Positions 1 through 7,103 of a stretch of DNA of 64,000 nt are shown here, piece after piece. Numbering within the stretch: the stretch's first letter is position 1; the number at the start of each line of letters is the position of its first letter. The notes beneath the pieces were generated by a model. That model saw nothing but the letters and a program-made list of their open reading frames with translations. It ran no database searches and was not told where the DNA came from. Origin of the DNA: Cardiobacterium sp. Marseille-Q4385 (lineage in GTDB: Bacteria; Pseudomonadota; Gammaproteobacteria; Cardiobacteriales; Cardiobacteriaceae); the NCBI RefSeq assembly GCF_916618745.1, contig NZ_OU745373.1, positions 1,936,501-2,000,500 on the forward strand, given 5' to 3'. Both the position numbers and the translations under genes were made by a program.

Positions 1-848
1 GGCTGGTTTCACCGCTGGAGATGGCCAGCACGCGGAAGCGCAACTCCGGGCGATTGCCGCCTTCTTTCGCCCCTTGCAGGCGGGCGCGTCCGTTGGCAAT
101 GGCGTAGGCGCAGGTTTCTACGGCCTGTTTGCTGTCTTCGCCGATTTCATCGAGGGAGAGCAGGCCGTCGTTGCGCGCGGCGGCGGCGTTGGTCAGAGCA
201 TAGCCGGTGGCGTTCCAGCTATGGCCGGCGTCGCGGCCGTGTCCCCACACCGATAGCGCCACGCGTTGCAGGGTGCTTTTGCCACTCGATGACGGGCCGT
301 AGAGGTGCAGGATGCCGCCTTCCAGTCCGAAACGTTGCAACAGCGGGGCGGCAAAGGCGGCGCCCAGCATCAGGCACATGCGGCTGTTGCCGGCGGCGTA
401 ACGGCCGATGCTATCGCGCCATTCGGCAAGAGTACCGAGCGGGGTAAAGGCGTCATGACGCGGTGTGGGTTGCTGGAAGAGAATATTGTTCGCGCTACCG
501 AGGGTGTCGCCGTTGGGCAGGATGTAGCCGTGTCCGTGCCAACCGGCGGTATCGGTCAGTGTCCAGCGTTGCGGCAGAGGTTGGGCTTGCAGGTAGTCGG
601 CCAGGCGTTCCTGCTGGCGGCGGGAAGTCGGAATGCGGCGCATGATGCGCCAGCCGTTGCGTTCACCCACTTCCGCCCAGGGTAAGGCAAAGTGCTGACC
701 GTTGTGCTTGAGGATGTAGTGCGGTTCGCCGTTGTCATCGTAGGCATCGCCAACCACCTCGAAGGCATCGCTGATGCGTTGTGGCTCGCCAATTGCCATT
801 GTCGAACCACAAACCGCCGTCGCGGCAGATGAAGCGGGGATCGCTCAT
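1..848 (-). pseudogene. DUF927-family P-loop protein, frameshifted near its start and cut by the window edge
   Basis: The minus strand encodes a protein matching DUF927, a family of phage and plasmid proteins with a P-loop NTPase domain, probably a replication helicase-like function. Visible are a Walker A motif GPSSSGKS, a following LDEIGE acidic motif, and the N-terminal ISDAFEVVGDAYDD region typical of the family. The natural start appears to be ATG at 848 (MSDPRFICRDGG), which overlaps the stop of a small upstream ORF. That frame reads to about 795, then the homologous sequence continues one frame over from about 794. One extra T in the AATT at 791-794 would explain it. A second ATG at 799 lies in the downstream frame and could restart translation, but without the conserved N-terminus. 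The gene continues left of position 1. Family call is firm; the frameshift may be real decay or a sequencing error. Confidence 0.7.
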
Positions 849-946
849 GCGGTACCGCCCGCCATTTGGCAGCAAGCGTTGCTTGCGAGAGGTACGCAGA
901 CACTAGCGACGGCATTGCTGCGCGGCAGGGGAAAATGGCACGACAT
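845..946 (-). CDS. Possible 33-residue leader peptide coupled to the DUF927 gene
   Basis: A short ORF starts at ATG 946 behind a strong Shine-Dalgarno sequence (AAGGAGA, about 953-959 on the minus strand) and ends in TGA overlapping the ATG of the next gene in an ATGA arrangement. The strong ribosome site and the overlap argue for translation and coupling. The product resembles no family I recognise and has several cysteines. It could equally be the displaced N-terminal part of a longer, decayed DUF927 gene, since that gene is already frameshifted just downstream. Confidence 0.35.
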   Translation of the reverse strand: MSCHFPLPRSNAVASVCVPLASNACCQMAGGTA

Positions 947-1225
947 GACAGTCTCCTTGCTGATTTCAGAATAACCATTGCCATTGCGGCGAACCCAAAA
1001 GGGCGACGGTGTACAGGGAATTTGCATTACCGCTCAACAAGAAAATAGCGTTACCACGCATACCGCCATAAAAACGGGCGCAAGAATAGGGCATTAAAAG
1101 AGCGCACATAGCACTCATTACGCTTGTTGAAATTCGGGCTGCACAATTCGATTGCCGTTTCTTACGGCAACGATATTAAATGACACAATCACGATAGCCA
1201 TGGCAATAATCAAGGGGAAAACATT
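947..1225. other. Intergenic stretch of the integrated element
   Basis: No convincing coding region is visible in either direction. A small hairpin (TTGCCGT, loop, ACGGCAA) lies near 1151-1168. Base composition is more AT-rich than the housekeeping genes to the right, as expected for element DNA. Confidence 0.4.
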
Positions 1226-1333
1226 TATAGTTAAATATCTAAAAAATCGTAACGGCGTTGCGCCGCCTTGCCGTACTACTTGTACTGTCTGCGGCGGCGC
1301 GCCTTGTTGCACTTTTTTATCTATTCAACTATA
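1226..1333. mobile_element. Correia-like miniature inverted-repeat element, copy 1
   Basis: This 108-bp segment has terminal inverted repeats of about 20 bp starting TATAGTT (left TATAGTTAAATATCTAAAAA; right end, reversed, TATAGTTGAATAGATAAAAA). Its interior resembles neisserial Correia elements (CREE): CGGCGTTGC, then CGCCTTGCCGTACTACTTG, then TGTACTGTCTGCGGC. Length and TATAGT ends both match the short CREE form as I know it from Neisseria. No coding capacity. A second 108-bp copy lies at 57623-57730. The element sits downstream of the AlpA-like gene on the minus strand. In Neisseria such elements supply promoters, IHF sites and RNase III targets; whether this does so here is unknown. Confidence 0.7.
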
Positions 1334-1344
1334 TCCTTAATGAA

Positions 1345-1614
1345 TTAACCGGAATGGCCTTGTGCGGTAATAGCAGCAATCCATGCTTGAATATCGCGGC
1401 TGTTCCAGGCAATCCGTCGGCTGCCAATACGGATGGGTTTGGGGAAACTCGCATCGTAATAGGGACTATCCGGATTACACCGATGCCAAATTGTGGTGCG
1501 CTTCAAGCCCACTATTGCGCTGACTTCATCAACGCGTAACAGGCGCGCTTCACTGTCCTGTGTTGCAAAAGAGGGAGATGGGGGTTCGTTCATGACAGCT
1601 TCGCTTTCCTTCAT
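1345..1614 (-). CDS. AlpA-family transcriptional regulator
   Basis: An 89-residue protein (or 82 residues from the internal ATG at 1593) with the helix-turn-helix of the AlpA/excisionase-like family. LLRVDEVSAIVGLKRTTIW is the recognition-helix region, followed by a small wing segment (FPKPIRIGSRRIAW) and a C-terminal RDIQAW. AlpA proteins of P4-like satellites activate integrase or excision genes and usually lie close to the integrase, as here. A weak AGAAGAAG precedes the first ATG and AAGGA lies too far from the second, so the start is unsettled. It may act on the 22-bp dyad repeats that follow, but nothing in the sequence proves this. Confidence 0.85.
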   Translation of the reverse strand: MKESEAVMNEPPSPSFATQDSEARLLRVDEVSAIVGLKRTTIWHRCNPDSPYYDASFPKPIRIGSRRIAWNSRDIQAWIAAITAQGHSG

Positions 1615-1906
1615 GGCTTCTTCTCGCTGGTTTGGAGGTCAGCGCATCATAGCGGGGTTGCAAAGGGGCGTCGCCCCTTTGGCACGAACGGTTGGGGCAA
1701 ATCGTCAGATTTGTAAACAACCGCCATCGTGCCTGTCAAAAAACGGTAAATCGGTAATGGCTTGAAAAAGCAGACTTCGAACGCTATTGAAAGAAACAAA
1801 TAATATAGAATTACCATTTATTCAGAATGGTCAGAAATGGTTTAATTGAACCAATGGCAGCGAAGAATTATTAGCAGAATGGATATAGGGATTGGCACGA
1901 AAGTGA

Positions 1907-2236
1907 GTCAATACTGACGCAAAGTTGAGTCAATACTGACACAGATTTGCGTCAATACTGACACAGATTTGCGTCAATACTGACACAGATTTGCGTCAAT
2001 ACTGACACAGATTTGCGTCAATACTGACACAGATTTGCGTCAATACTGACACAAAGTTGAGTCAATACTGACACAGATTTGCGTCAATACTGACACAGAT
2101 TTGCGTCAATACTGACACAGATTTACGTCAATACTGACACAGATTTACGTCAATACTGACACAGATTTGCGTCAATATTGACACAGGTTTGCGTCAATAC
2201 GAATGCAAAATTAGGTCAATTTTGGTACAACACAAG
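1907..2236. repeat. About 15 direct repeats of a 22-bp iteron-like unit
   Basis: The unit GTCAATACTGACACAGATTTGC recurs with an exact 22-bp period, starting at 1907, 1929, 1951 and so on to 2215. The first and eighth units carry AAAGTTGA in place of AGATTTGC, two have TTTACG, and the last two are degenerate. Each unit contains an imperfect dyad GTCA-N4-TGAC, so every repeat presents the same face of the helix about every two turns. Such spacing and dyad symmetry are typical of iterons that bind a replication initiator or of a multi-site operator. The flanks (1615-1906 and 2237-2395) show no convincing gene; a possible 79-codon ORF at 2216-2455 on the minus strand has no recognisable features. 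Confidence 0.85.
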
Positions 2237-2395
2237 GATAATTAAGGGACTATTGGCACAAAGGAAAAAATATAGGTATGGTGTGTTAATGCTATTTAGC
2301 GCGCCGTAATACAGTAGCCAGATGCCAGAATAACTATTGTCATGACATCTGTTCATAACTTGAAGAAAAGGATAGATACGCTGCCAATAGAGAGG

Positions 2396-2435
2396 ATAAA
2401 AATAAAACCCGAACGGTTCTTGAAAACCGTTCGGG
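2396..2435 (-). terminator. Rho-independent terminator, minus strand
   Basis: An 11-bp perfect stem (CCCGAACGGTT at 2408-2418 with AACCGTTCGGG at 2425-2435) is followed on the minus strand by TTTTATTTTT. It lies 228 bp beyond the integrase stop and probably ends that transcript. Between it and the integrase stop I see no gene. Confidence 0.75.
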
Positions 2436-2663
2436 CTAATCACCGACCGGTGCATAATGACCGGCCCACCGCAGGTTTATACTCCTAAGCGATTAAGTCG
2501 CATATTATTCCGCATGATGGCTAAAGGCAATGCGCCTATGGTTTCCACTAGCCCCTACATGGCAAGCGGTAGGCTACTGATGGAAAAGTCATGATATAGG
2601 TCGCCATTATCTGTACCAGGATCAACGGAATAACAAATTGGGCAGTTATTATCAATAATCGCT

Positions 2664-3836
2664 CTATCCCCCGCTGCTAATCTGCGCGCGTAAATAATCG
2701 GCATACCATTGCATCATGCGTTGCCGTTCTTCCAGATACTCGGCGCGGTTATAGGCTGCCCTGACCTGATTGCCCTCACGGTGCGCCAGCTGTCGCTCGA
2801 TGGCATCGGGATTCCATTGCCCGCTTTCGTTGAGGATGCTCGAACCCATCGCGCGAAAACCGTGCGGCACGGCGCGTCCGCCATAGCCCATGCGCTTCAT
2901 CGCCAGCGACAGGGTTGTGTCGCTAAGGGGCTGGTTGCGGTTGCCGGTGATGAAATAGGGGCTGTTGTAGCGGTTCAGGGCACGCAGTTCGTCCAGCGTT
3001 GCCAGTGCCCAATCCGATAGCGGCACCACATGGGCAATGCCCATCTTCATGCGCTCGGCGGGAATATGCCATTGATCGCCGTTCAGTTCCGCCCATTGTC
3101 CCAGCCTGACTTCGCCGCTACGGGTCAGGGTCAAGATCAAGAGGCGCAATGCCAACGCCGTTTTACGGTTGGGATAGCGCTCGAGGCGTTGAAAAAATTC
3201 GGGGATTTCTGCCGCCGGCAAAGATGGCTGGTGTCGAACCCGGTTTTGCGCGCTGCGTACGGTTTTTGGGGCGGATAAGGCGGGGTTGAGTGTCGCCCTG
3301 CCGGTCTGGATGGCGAAGGCGAAAACGGCACTGATGCGCTGTTTGACGCGGGTTCTGGTTTCGGGTCTGTCGGCGAGGCGGTTCAGGATGCTGACGATGA
3401 CAGGCGGCTGAATCTCGCTGACGGCTTTACTGCCGATATGTGGGAAAACGTACTGCTCCAGGGTGTGGATGACCTGCCAGGCGTGTTTCTCATTCTTCCA
3501 CGCGGGGCGCTGGTGGGCGTACCACTCGCGTGCGACTTTCTCAAAGTTTTCTTGCTGCTTTTCTGCCTGCTTCCGCTTCTGCTTGTGCCGGTGCGGGTCG
3601 GTGTCTTGCGCGAGCAGGCTTTGTGCGTCACGGTGCAGTTGCCGCGCCTGTTTCAGCCTGACTTTTGGATATACACCCAGCGACAGGGTGCAGTCCTGAC
3701 CGTCGAAGCGGTAACGGTAACGCCAGTATTTGCCGCCGCGTGGGGTAATGAACAGATGCAGCCCGCCACCGTCAAACAGCTTGTAGGGACGTTCGCCTGG
3801 CGGGGCATTTTTGATGATTTTTTCGGTCAGTCGCAT
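2664..3836 (-). CDS. Tyrosine recombinase, P4-type integrase
   Basis: A 390-residue site-specific recombinase. The N-terminal domain (MRLTEKIIKNAPPG, then a DUF4102-like segment with GGLHLFITPRGGKYWRYRY and LSLGVYPKVRLKQAR) is characteristic of P4/CP4-57-type integrases. The catalytic half carries the first arginine in LTRSGEVRLGQW, the HxxR motif in HGFRAMGSSIL, and QLAHREGNQVRAAYNRAEYL with the C-terminal histidine and nucleophilic tyrosine. I chose the ATG at 3836 because family homology begins there; the reading frame is open much further upstream. The gene is transcribed away from tRNA-Ser, the usual arrangement when a 3' tRNA end is the attachment site. It appears intact. Confidence 0.93.
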   Translation of the reverse strand: MRLTEKIIKNAPPGERPYKLFDGGGLHLFITPRGGKYWRYRYRFDGQDCTLSLGVYPKVRLKQARQLHRDAQSLLAQDTDPHRHKQKRKQAEKQQENFEKVAREWYAHQRPAWKNEKHAWQVIHTLEQYVFPHIGSKAVSEIQPPVIVSILNRLADRPETRTRVKQRISAVFAFAIQTGRATLNPALSAPKTVRSAQNRVRHQPSLPAAEIPEFFQRLERYPNRKTALALRLLILTLTRSGEVRLGQWAELNGDQWHIPAERMKMGIAHVVPLSDWALATLDELRALNRYNSPYFITGNRNQPLSDTTLSLAMKRMGYGGRAVPHGFRAMGSSILNESGQWNPDAIERQLAHREGNQVRAAYNRAEYLEERQRMMQWYADYLRAQISSGG

Positions 3837-4020
3837 GGGGTCGGAAGATTGGAGGGTTCGGCGGGATTGTAACCACCGAAAATGAACCCCAAAAGAACCC
3901 CATTTTTCTTTCGTTGCGCTTAAACGGACATGAAACTTGACAAACGAAAATAAACAAGAAATTTCTGTTACGGTTTGTTTATCAAGGATTTTTCCCCGAA
4001 CGCTTGAACGAGCATGGACG
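3837..4020. other. Probable integrase arm-binding and attachment region
   Basis: This AT-rich 184-bp gap separates the integrase from tRNA-Ser. It contains tandem GAACCCCAAAA / GAACCCCA sequences near 3883-3901 and inverted AAACAAACC/GTTTGTTT-like sequences near 3940-3980 that could be integrase arm sites or the integrase promoter. No gene is visible. The element boundary is inferred to be in the tRNA 3' end just to the right. Confidence 0.4.
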
Positions 4021-4050
4021 AAAAAAAACGCCATGAAACATGGCGTTTTT
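4021..4050 (-). terminator. Terminator after tRNA-Ser
   Basis: A hairpin AAACGCCATG, loop AAA, CATGGCGTTT has A/T runs on both sides, so it can act in either direction. Eight T residues follow on the minus strand, where it would end tRNA-Ser transcription 8 bases beyond the CCA end. Confidence 0.8.
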
Positions 4051-4057
4051 GAGTAGA

Positions 4058-4147
4058 TGGCGGAGAGACAGGGATTCGAACCCTGGGAGGGCGTGAACCC
4101 TCTTCGGCTTTCGAGACCGACGCATTCAACCACTCTGCCATCTCTCC
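4058..4147 (-). tRNA. tRNA-Ser (anticodon CGA)
   Basis: The minus strand folds into a 90-nt serine tRNA including encoded CCA. The acceptor stem is GGAGAGA with TCTCTCC and a G discriminator. The anticodon loop CTCGAAA gives anticodon CGA for UCG codons, a long variable arm (GAGGGTTCACGCCCTC region) is present, and the T loop is TTCGAAT. It is the likely integration site of the element to the left, since the integrase starts 222 bp away and the tRNA 3' end faces it. Confidence 0.95.
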
Positions 4148-4163
4148 GCGCATTGAGCGGCGG

Positions 4164-4191
4164 ATTATACGCACTTTCTTTTGCCTGACAA
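4164..4191 (-). promoter_or_regulatory. Sigma70 promoter of tRNA-Ser
   Basis: On the minus strand TTGTCA (4186-4191) and TATAAT (4164-4169) are separated by 16 bp and lie 17 bp before the mature tRNA 5' end. Confidence 0.75.
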
Positions 4192-4221
4192 GAAAGGCCG
4201 CGCCGCTCCGTTATGGCATTT

Positions 4222-5481
4222 TCAGACGCTTTTATAGAGCAAGGCGTAGTAGAAACCGTCACCGTCGGCATCGGGCAGGTGCAGGCTGCCGTAGCCGGTG
4301 TCGCGGCAGGCGGGCAGGTCAAGAGGTTGCAGGCGGGCGTCAGGGTGGGTAGCGAGGAAGGCGCGGATGTTGTCCTGATTTTCTGCCGGCAGGATGCTGC
4401 AGGTGGTGTAGAGCAGGCGGCCACCGGGCTTCAGGGTCGGCCAGAGGCAGTTGAGCAGGTGGCGCTGTTGGCCGGGCAGTCGGTGTAAGTCGGCAACGGT
4501 GCGCAGCCAGGCGATGTCCGGGTGGCGGCGCAGGACGCCGCTGCCGCTGCATGGGGCATCGAGCAGGATGGCATCAAAGGGGGTGTCGTCCCACCAGGCG
4601 GCGGTGTCAGCGGCATCAGCGTGGCTGAGGGTGGCCTGCTGCTGCAGGCGGTCAAGGTTTTCTTTGACGCGGGCGAGACGGGCGTCGTCATGGTCAAGCG
4701 CGGTAATGTGCGCATTTGGCGCGAGTTCGAGCAGGTGGCAGGTTTTGCCACCCGGCGCAGCGCAGGCGTCAAGGATGTGTTCGCCGTCACGCGGGGCGAG
4801 TATGGTAGCGGCATGTTGGGCAGAGGCATCCTGAACGCTGGTATCGCCGTCGCGAAAGCCGGGGATGTGCGCGACGTTGCTGCCCTGGTGCAGGGTGACG
4901 GCTTGCGGGTGCAGCGGGTTGGCGTGGGCCTCGGGGTGTTCGGCCAGCCAGGCGGCGCGGTCATGGCGCGAGTGCAGGCGCAGGGTGAGCGGCGGTGGCA
5001 GGGTGTTCACCGCAGCGATGGCGGCGTTTTCGGCAGGGTAATGTGGGCACAGCCAGTGAGGCAGGTTGTGTGTTTGTGCAGCGGTAAGGGCGTGTTGCCA
5101 GTGCTCGCGTTCGCGCTGGACGCGGCGCAGGATGGCGTTGATGAGGCCTTTGGCGCGGATTTGGCCGTTATGCGCGGCGAGGTTGACGGTTTCGTTGATA
5201 ACGCCGTGGTCGCCGAGGTTCATGGTAAGCAGCTGGCAGAGGCCGAGGTTGAGGATGATCGCAAGCGGATGGCCGGGGCGCGCCGGTGGTTTGGTCATCA
5301 TTTGCGCGCAGAGGTGGCTATAGGCACGGTATTGGCGCAGGGTGCCATAGACCAGAGCCTGGTAGAGGGCTTGGTCGGCGGGTGCGGTGTGGCTTTTGTG
5401 CTGGGCGATGAGGGTGTTGAGGGTGCGGTGCTGGTTGATGACGCCGTTGAGGGTGGCGTAGGCGGCTTGGCGGGCTTTCAT
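4222..5481 (-). CDS. rsmB: 16S rRNA (cytosine-967 C5) methyltransferase RsmB
   Basis: A 419-residue protein of normal length for RsmB/Sun, which methylates C967 of 16S rRNA using S-adenosylmethionine. An N-terminal NusB-like RNA-binding domain (residues about 1-130, with LVYGTLRQYRAY and INAILRRV) is followed by the Rossmann methyltransferase domain. DACAAPGGKTCHL is SAM motif I. DAPCSGSGVLRRHPDI near residue 310 and LLYTTCSI near residue 360 hold the two conserved cysteines of m5C methyltransferases. It is the last gene of def-fmt-rsmB, and its ATG overlaps the fmt stop by 4 bp, implying translational coupling. Confidence 0.96.
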   Translation of the reverse strand: MKARQAAYATLNGVINQHRTLNTLIAQHKSHTAPADQALYQALVYGTLRQYRAYSHLCAQMMTKPPARPGHPLAIILNLGLCQLLTMNLGDHGVINETVNLAAHNGQIRAKGLINAILRRVQREREHWQHALTAAQTHNLPHWLCPHYPAENAAIAAVNTLPPPLTLRLHSRHDRAAWLAEHPEAHANPLHPQAVTLHQGSNVAHIPGFRDGDTSVQDASAQHAATILAPRDGEHILDACAAPGGKTCHLLELAPNAHITALDHDDARLARVKENLDRLQQQATLSHADAADTAAWWDDTPFDAILLDAPCSGSGVLRRHPDIAWLRTVADLHRLPGQQRHLLNCLWPTLKPGGRLLYTTCSILPAENQDNIRAFLATHPDARLQPLDLPACRDTGYGSLHLPDADGDGFYYALLYKSV

Positions 5482-6413
5482 GTGAGGGTTTTTCCGCTGA
5501 GGTTGCGGCCATGACGCAGGGCGGCGGCGTCGGTGGCGGCTTTGCCGGGTAGTTGCAAGCGGGTGACGCGCAGGATGCCGTCAATGCAGGCGATATTGAG
5601 GCCGTGTTCGTGGTGGGCGGTGATGGTGCCGGGCGCGGCAGCAGGCGGGGTGGTGCTGTGGATGTGGGCGTCGTAGAGGCGCAGGGGTTCGCCATCCAGG
5701 TTTGTATAGGCGATGGGAACGGGGTTGTAGGCACGGATTTTGCGCGCCAGGGTGGCAATGGGTTGTTGCCAGTCGAGTTGGGCTTCGGCTTTGCTCAGTT
5801 TGTGTGCGTAGGTGATGCCCTCCGTGGCCTGCGGCGTGGGGACGCGGGTTTGCGTGAGGATGTCGGGCAGGGCGCGCAAGAGGGTGTCAGCACCGAGTTG
5901 CATGAGGCGGTCATGCAGGGTAGCGGCGGTGTCGTCCGGCGCGATGGCGAGGCGGCTTTCTTGCCAGACGGCGCCGGTGTCCAGGCCTTCGTCCATTTGC
6001 ATGATGCCGATGCCGGTTTCTCTGTCGCCCGCTTCGATAGCGCGCTGGATGGGCGCTGCCCCCCGCCAGCGCGGCAGTAGCGAGGCGTGGATGTTGATGC
6101 AGCCCAGGCGTGGGTAGGCGAGGAACCACGGCGGTAGCAGCAGGCCGTAGGCGGCGACGATGATGAGGTCAGGGCGCGGCAGTTCGGGAAAGGGCGGCGC
6201 GTCGGCGTGCAGCTTTTCTGGCTGGGCGACAGGGATGTGGTGCGCGGTAGCGGTTTGTTTGACGGCGCTGGCAGTGAGTTTGCGACCGCGTCCGGCGGGC
6301 CGGTCGGGCTGGGTGAGGACGCCGTCGATGCTGTATCCGGCGTCAATGAGGGCTTGCAGGCTATGCGCGGCGAAGGTGGGGGTGCCGGCGTACCAGAGGC
6401 GGGGACTGTTCAT
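5478..6413 (-). CDS. fmt: Methionyl-tRNA formyltransferase
   Basis: A 311-residue enzyme that transfers a formyl group from 10-formyltetrahydrofolate to initiator Met-tRNA. The N-terminal formyltransferase domain shows RLWYAGTPTFAAHSLQAL, the TQPDRPAGRGRKL loop that contacts the tRNA acceptor, and INIHASLLPRWRGAAPI with the catalytic Asn-His pair. The Asp follows in MQMDEGLDTG. The C-terminal OB-like domain follows from about residue 205 (KLSKAEAQLDW). It overlaps def upstream and rsmB downstream by 4 bp each, so the three-gene operon is tightly coupled. Confidence 0.97.
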   Translation of the reverse strand: MNSPRLWYAGTPTFAAHSLQALIDAGYSIDGVLTQPDRPAGRGRKLTASAVKQTATAHHIPVAQPEKLHADAPPFPELPRPDLIIVAAYGLLLPPWFLAYPRLGCINIHASLLPRWRGAAPIQRAIEAGDRETGIGIMQMDEGLDTGAVWQESRLAIAPDDTAATLHDRLMQLGADTLLRALPDILTQTRVPTPQATEGITYAHKLSKAEAQLDWQQPIATLARKIRAYNPVPIAYTNLDGEPLRLYDAHIHSTTPPAAAPGTITAHHEHGLNIACIDGILRVTRLQLPGKAATDAAALRHGRNLSGKTLT

Positions 6414-6970
6414 GTGTTTTGTTCTTTATGAGCCTGGCTCTTGGCGAGTTTTTTTTCGATGCGTTCGCGTTTCAAGCGGGAGAGGTGGTCAATAAAGAGG
6501 ACGCCGTCCAGGTGGTCAATTTCGTGCTGGATGCAGACGCCGAGCAAGCCTTCGGCTTCGGCTTCGCAGCGCGCGCCGCCGAGGTCGTAGTAGGCGTAGC
6601 GGATGGTTTTCGGGCGTTTGACGTCGGCAAATTGGCCGGGTAGTGACAGGCAGCCTTCTTGCCAAACGGCGGTTTCTGCGCTGTGGCTGATGATTTCCGG
6701 GTTGATGAGGACGAGTTTGGTGTGCGGCACCGGGATTTCCGGCGGGGTGTCGTTGTCTTCGTCTTCCTCGCGTTTTTCGGGGACATCCATGACGACGATG
6801 CGGCGGTGAATGTTGACTTGTGTTGCCGCAAGACCGATACCGTGCGCTTCGTACATGGTGGCAAACATGTCATCGGTGATAGTTTTCAGGCGGTTGTCAA
6901 AGGTGGTGACGGGTTCGGCTATCTGGCGCAGGCGTTGGTCGGGGTGAATGAGGATGTCAAGTAAGGGCAT
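6410..6970 (-). CDS. def: Peptide deformylase
   Basis: A 186-residue metalloenzyme removing the N-formyl group from nascent proteins. All three family motifs are present: GIGLAATQV, EGCLSLPGQ with the metal-binding cysteine, and QHEIDHLDGVLF with the two metal-binding histidines and catalytic Glu. An unusually long acidic loop (PEKREEDEDNDTPPEIPVP, around residues 75-93) separates the first two motifs, and the total is longer than the roughly 170 residues of the E. coli protein. It is first in the def-fmt-rsmB operon and is divergent from the LysM gene across a 133-bp promoter region. Confidence 0.97.
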   Translation of the reverse strand: MPLLDILIHPDQRLRQIAEPVTTFDNRLKTITDDMFATMYEAHGIGLAATQVNIHRRIVVMDVPEKREEDEDNDTPPEIPVPHTKLVLINPEIISHSAETAVWQEGCLSLPGQFADVKRPKTIRYAYYDLGGARCEAEAEGLLGVCIQHEIDHLDGVLFIDHLSRLKRERIEKKLAKSQAHKEQNT

Positions 6971-7103
6971 TAGGGCTTCTCTTGATTTTTTTTTACCGAA
7001 ATATGAAATTTTGGTAGGAAAATAGTTACGAAAAGGCTATTATACGGGAACGGCCCCTTGCGGGTGTAATGGAAACCGATGTGTTCAGATAGGAGTATTT
7101 ATT

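Noticed and set aside
1907..2236. CRISPR array
   Set aside because: The repeats are directly adjacent with no unique spacers, and no cas genes are present.
2664..4424. Integrase extended to a 586-codon protein starting at 4424
   Set aside because: The extra 196 codons run through tRNA-Ser and the end of rsmB; family homology starts at ATG 3836.
4222..5514. 330-codon plus-strand ORF opposite rsmB and similar long ORFs opposite gyrB, bamA, rluB and topA
   Set aside because: All lie antisense to well-conserved housekeeping genes and have no recognisable domains.
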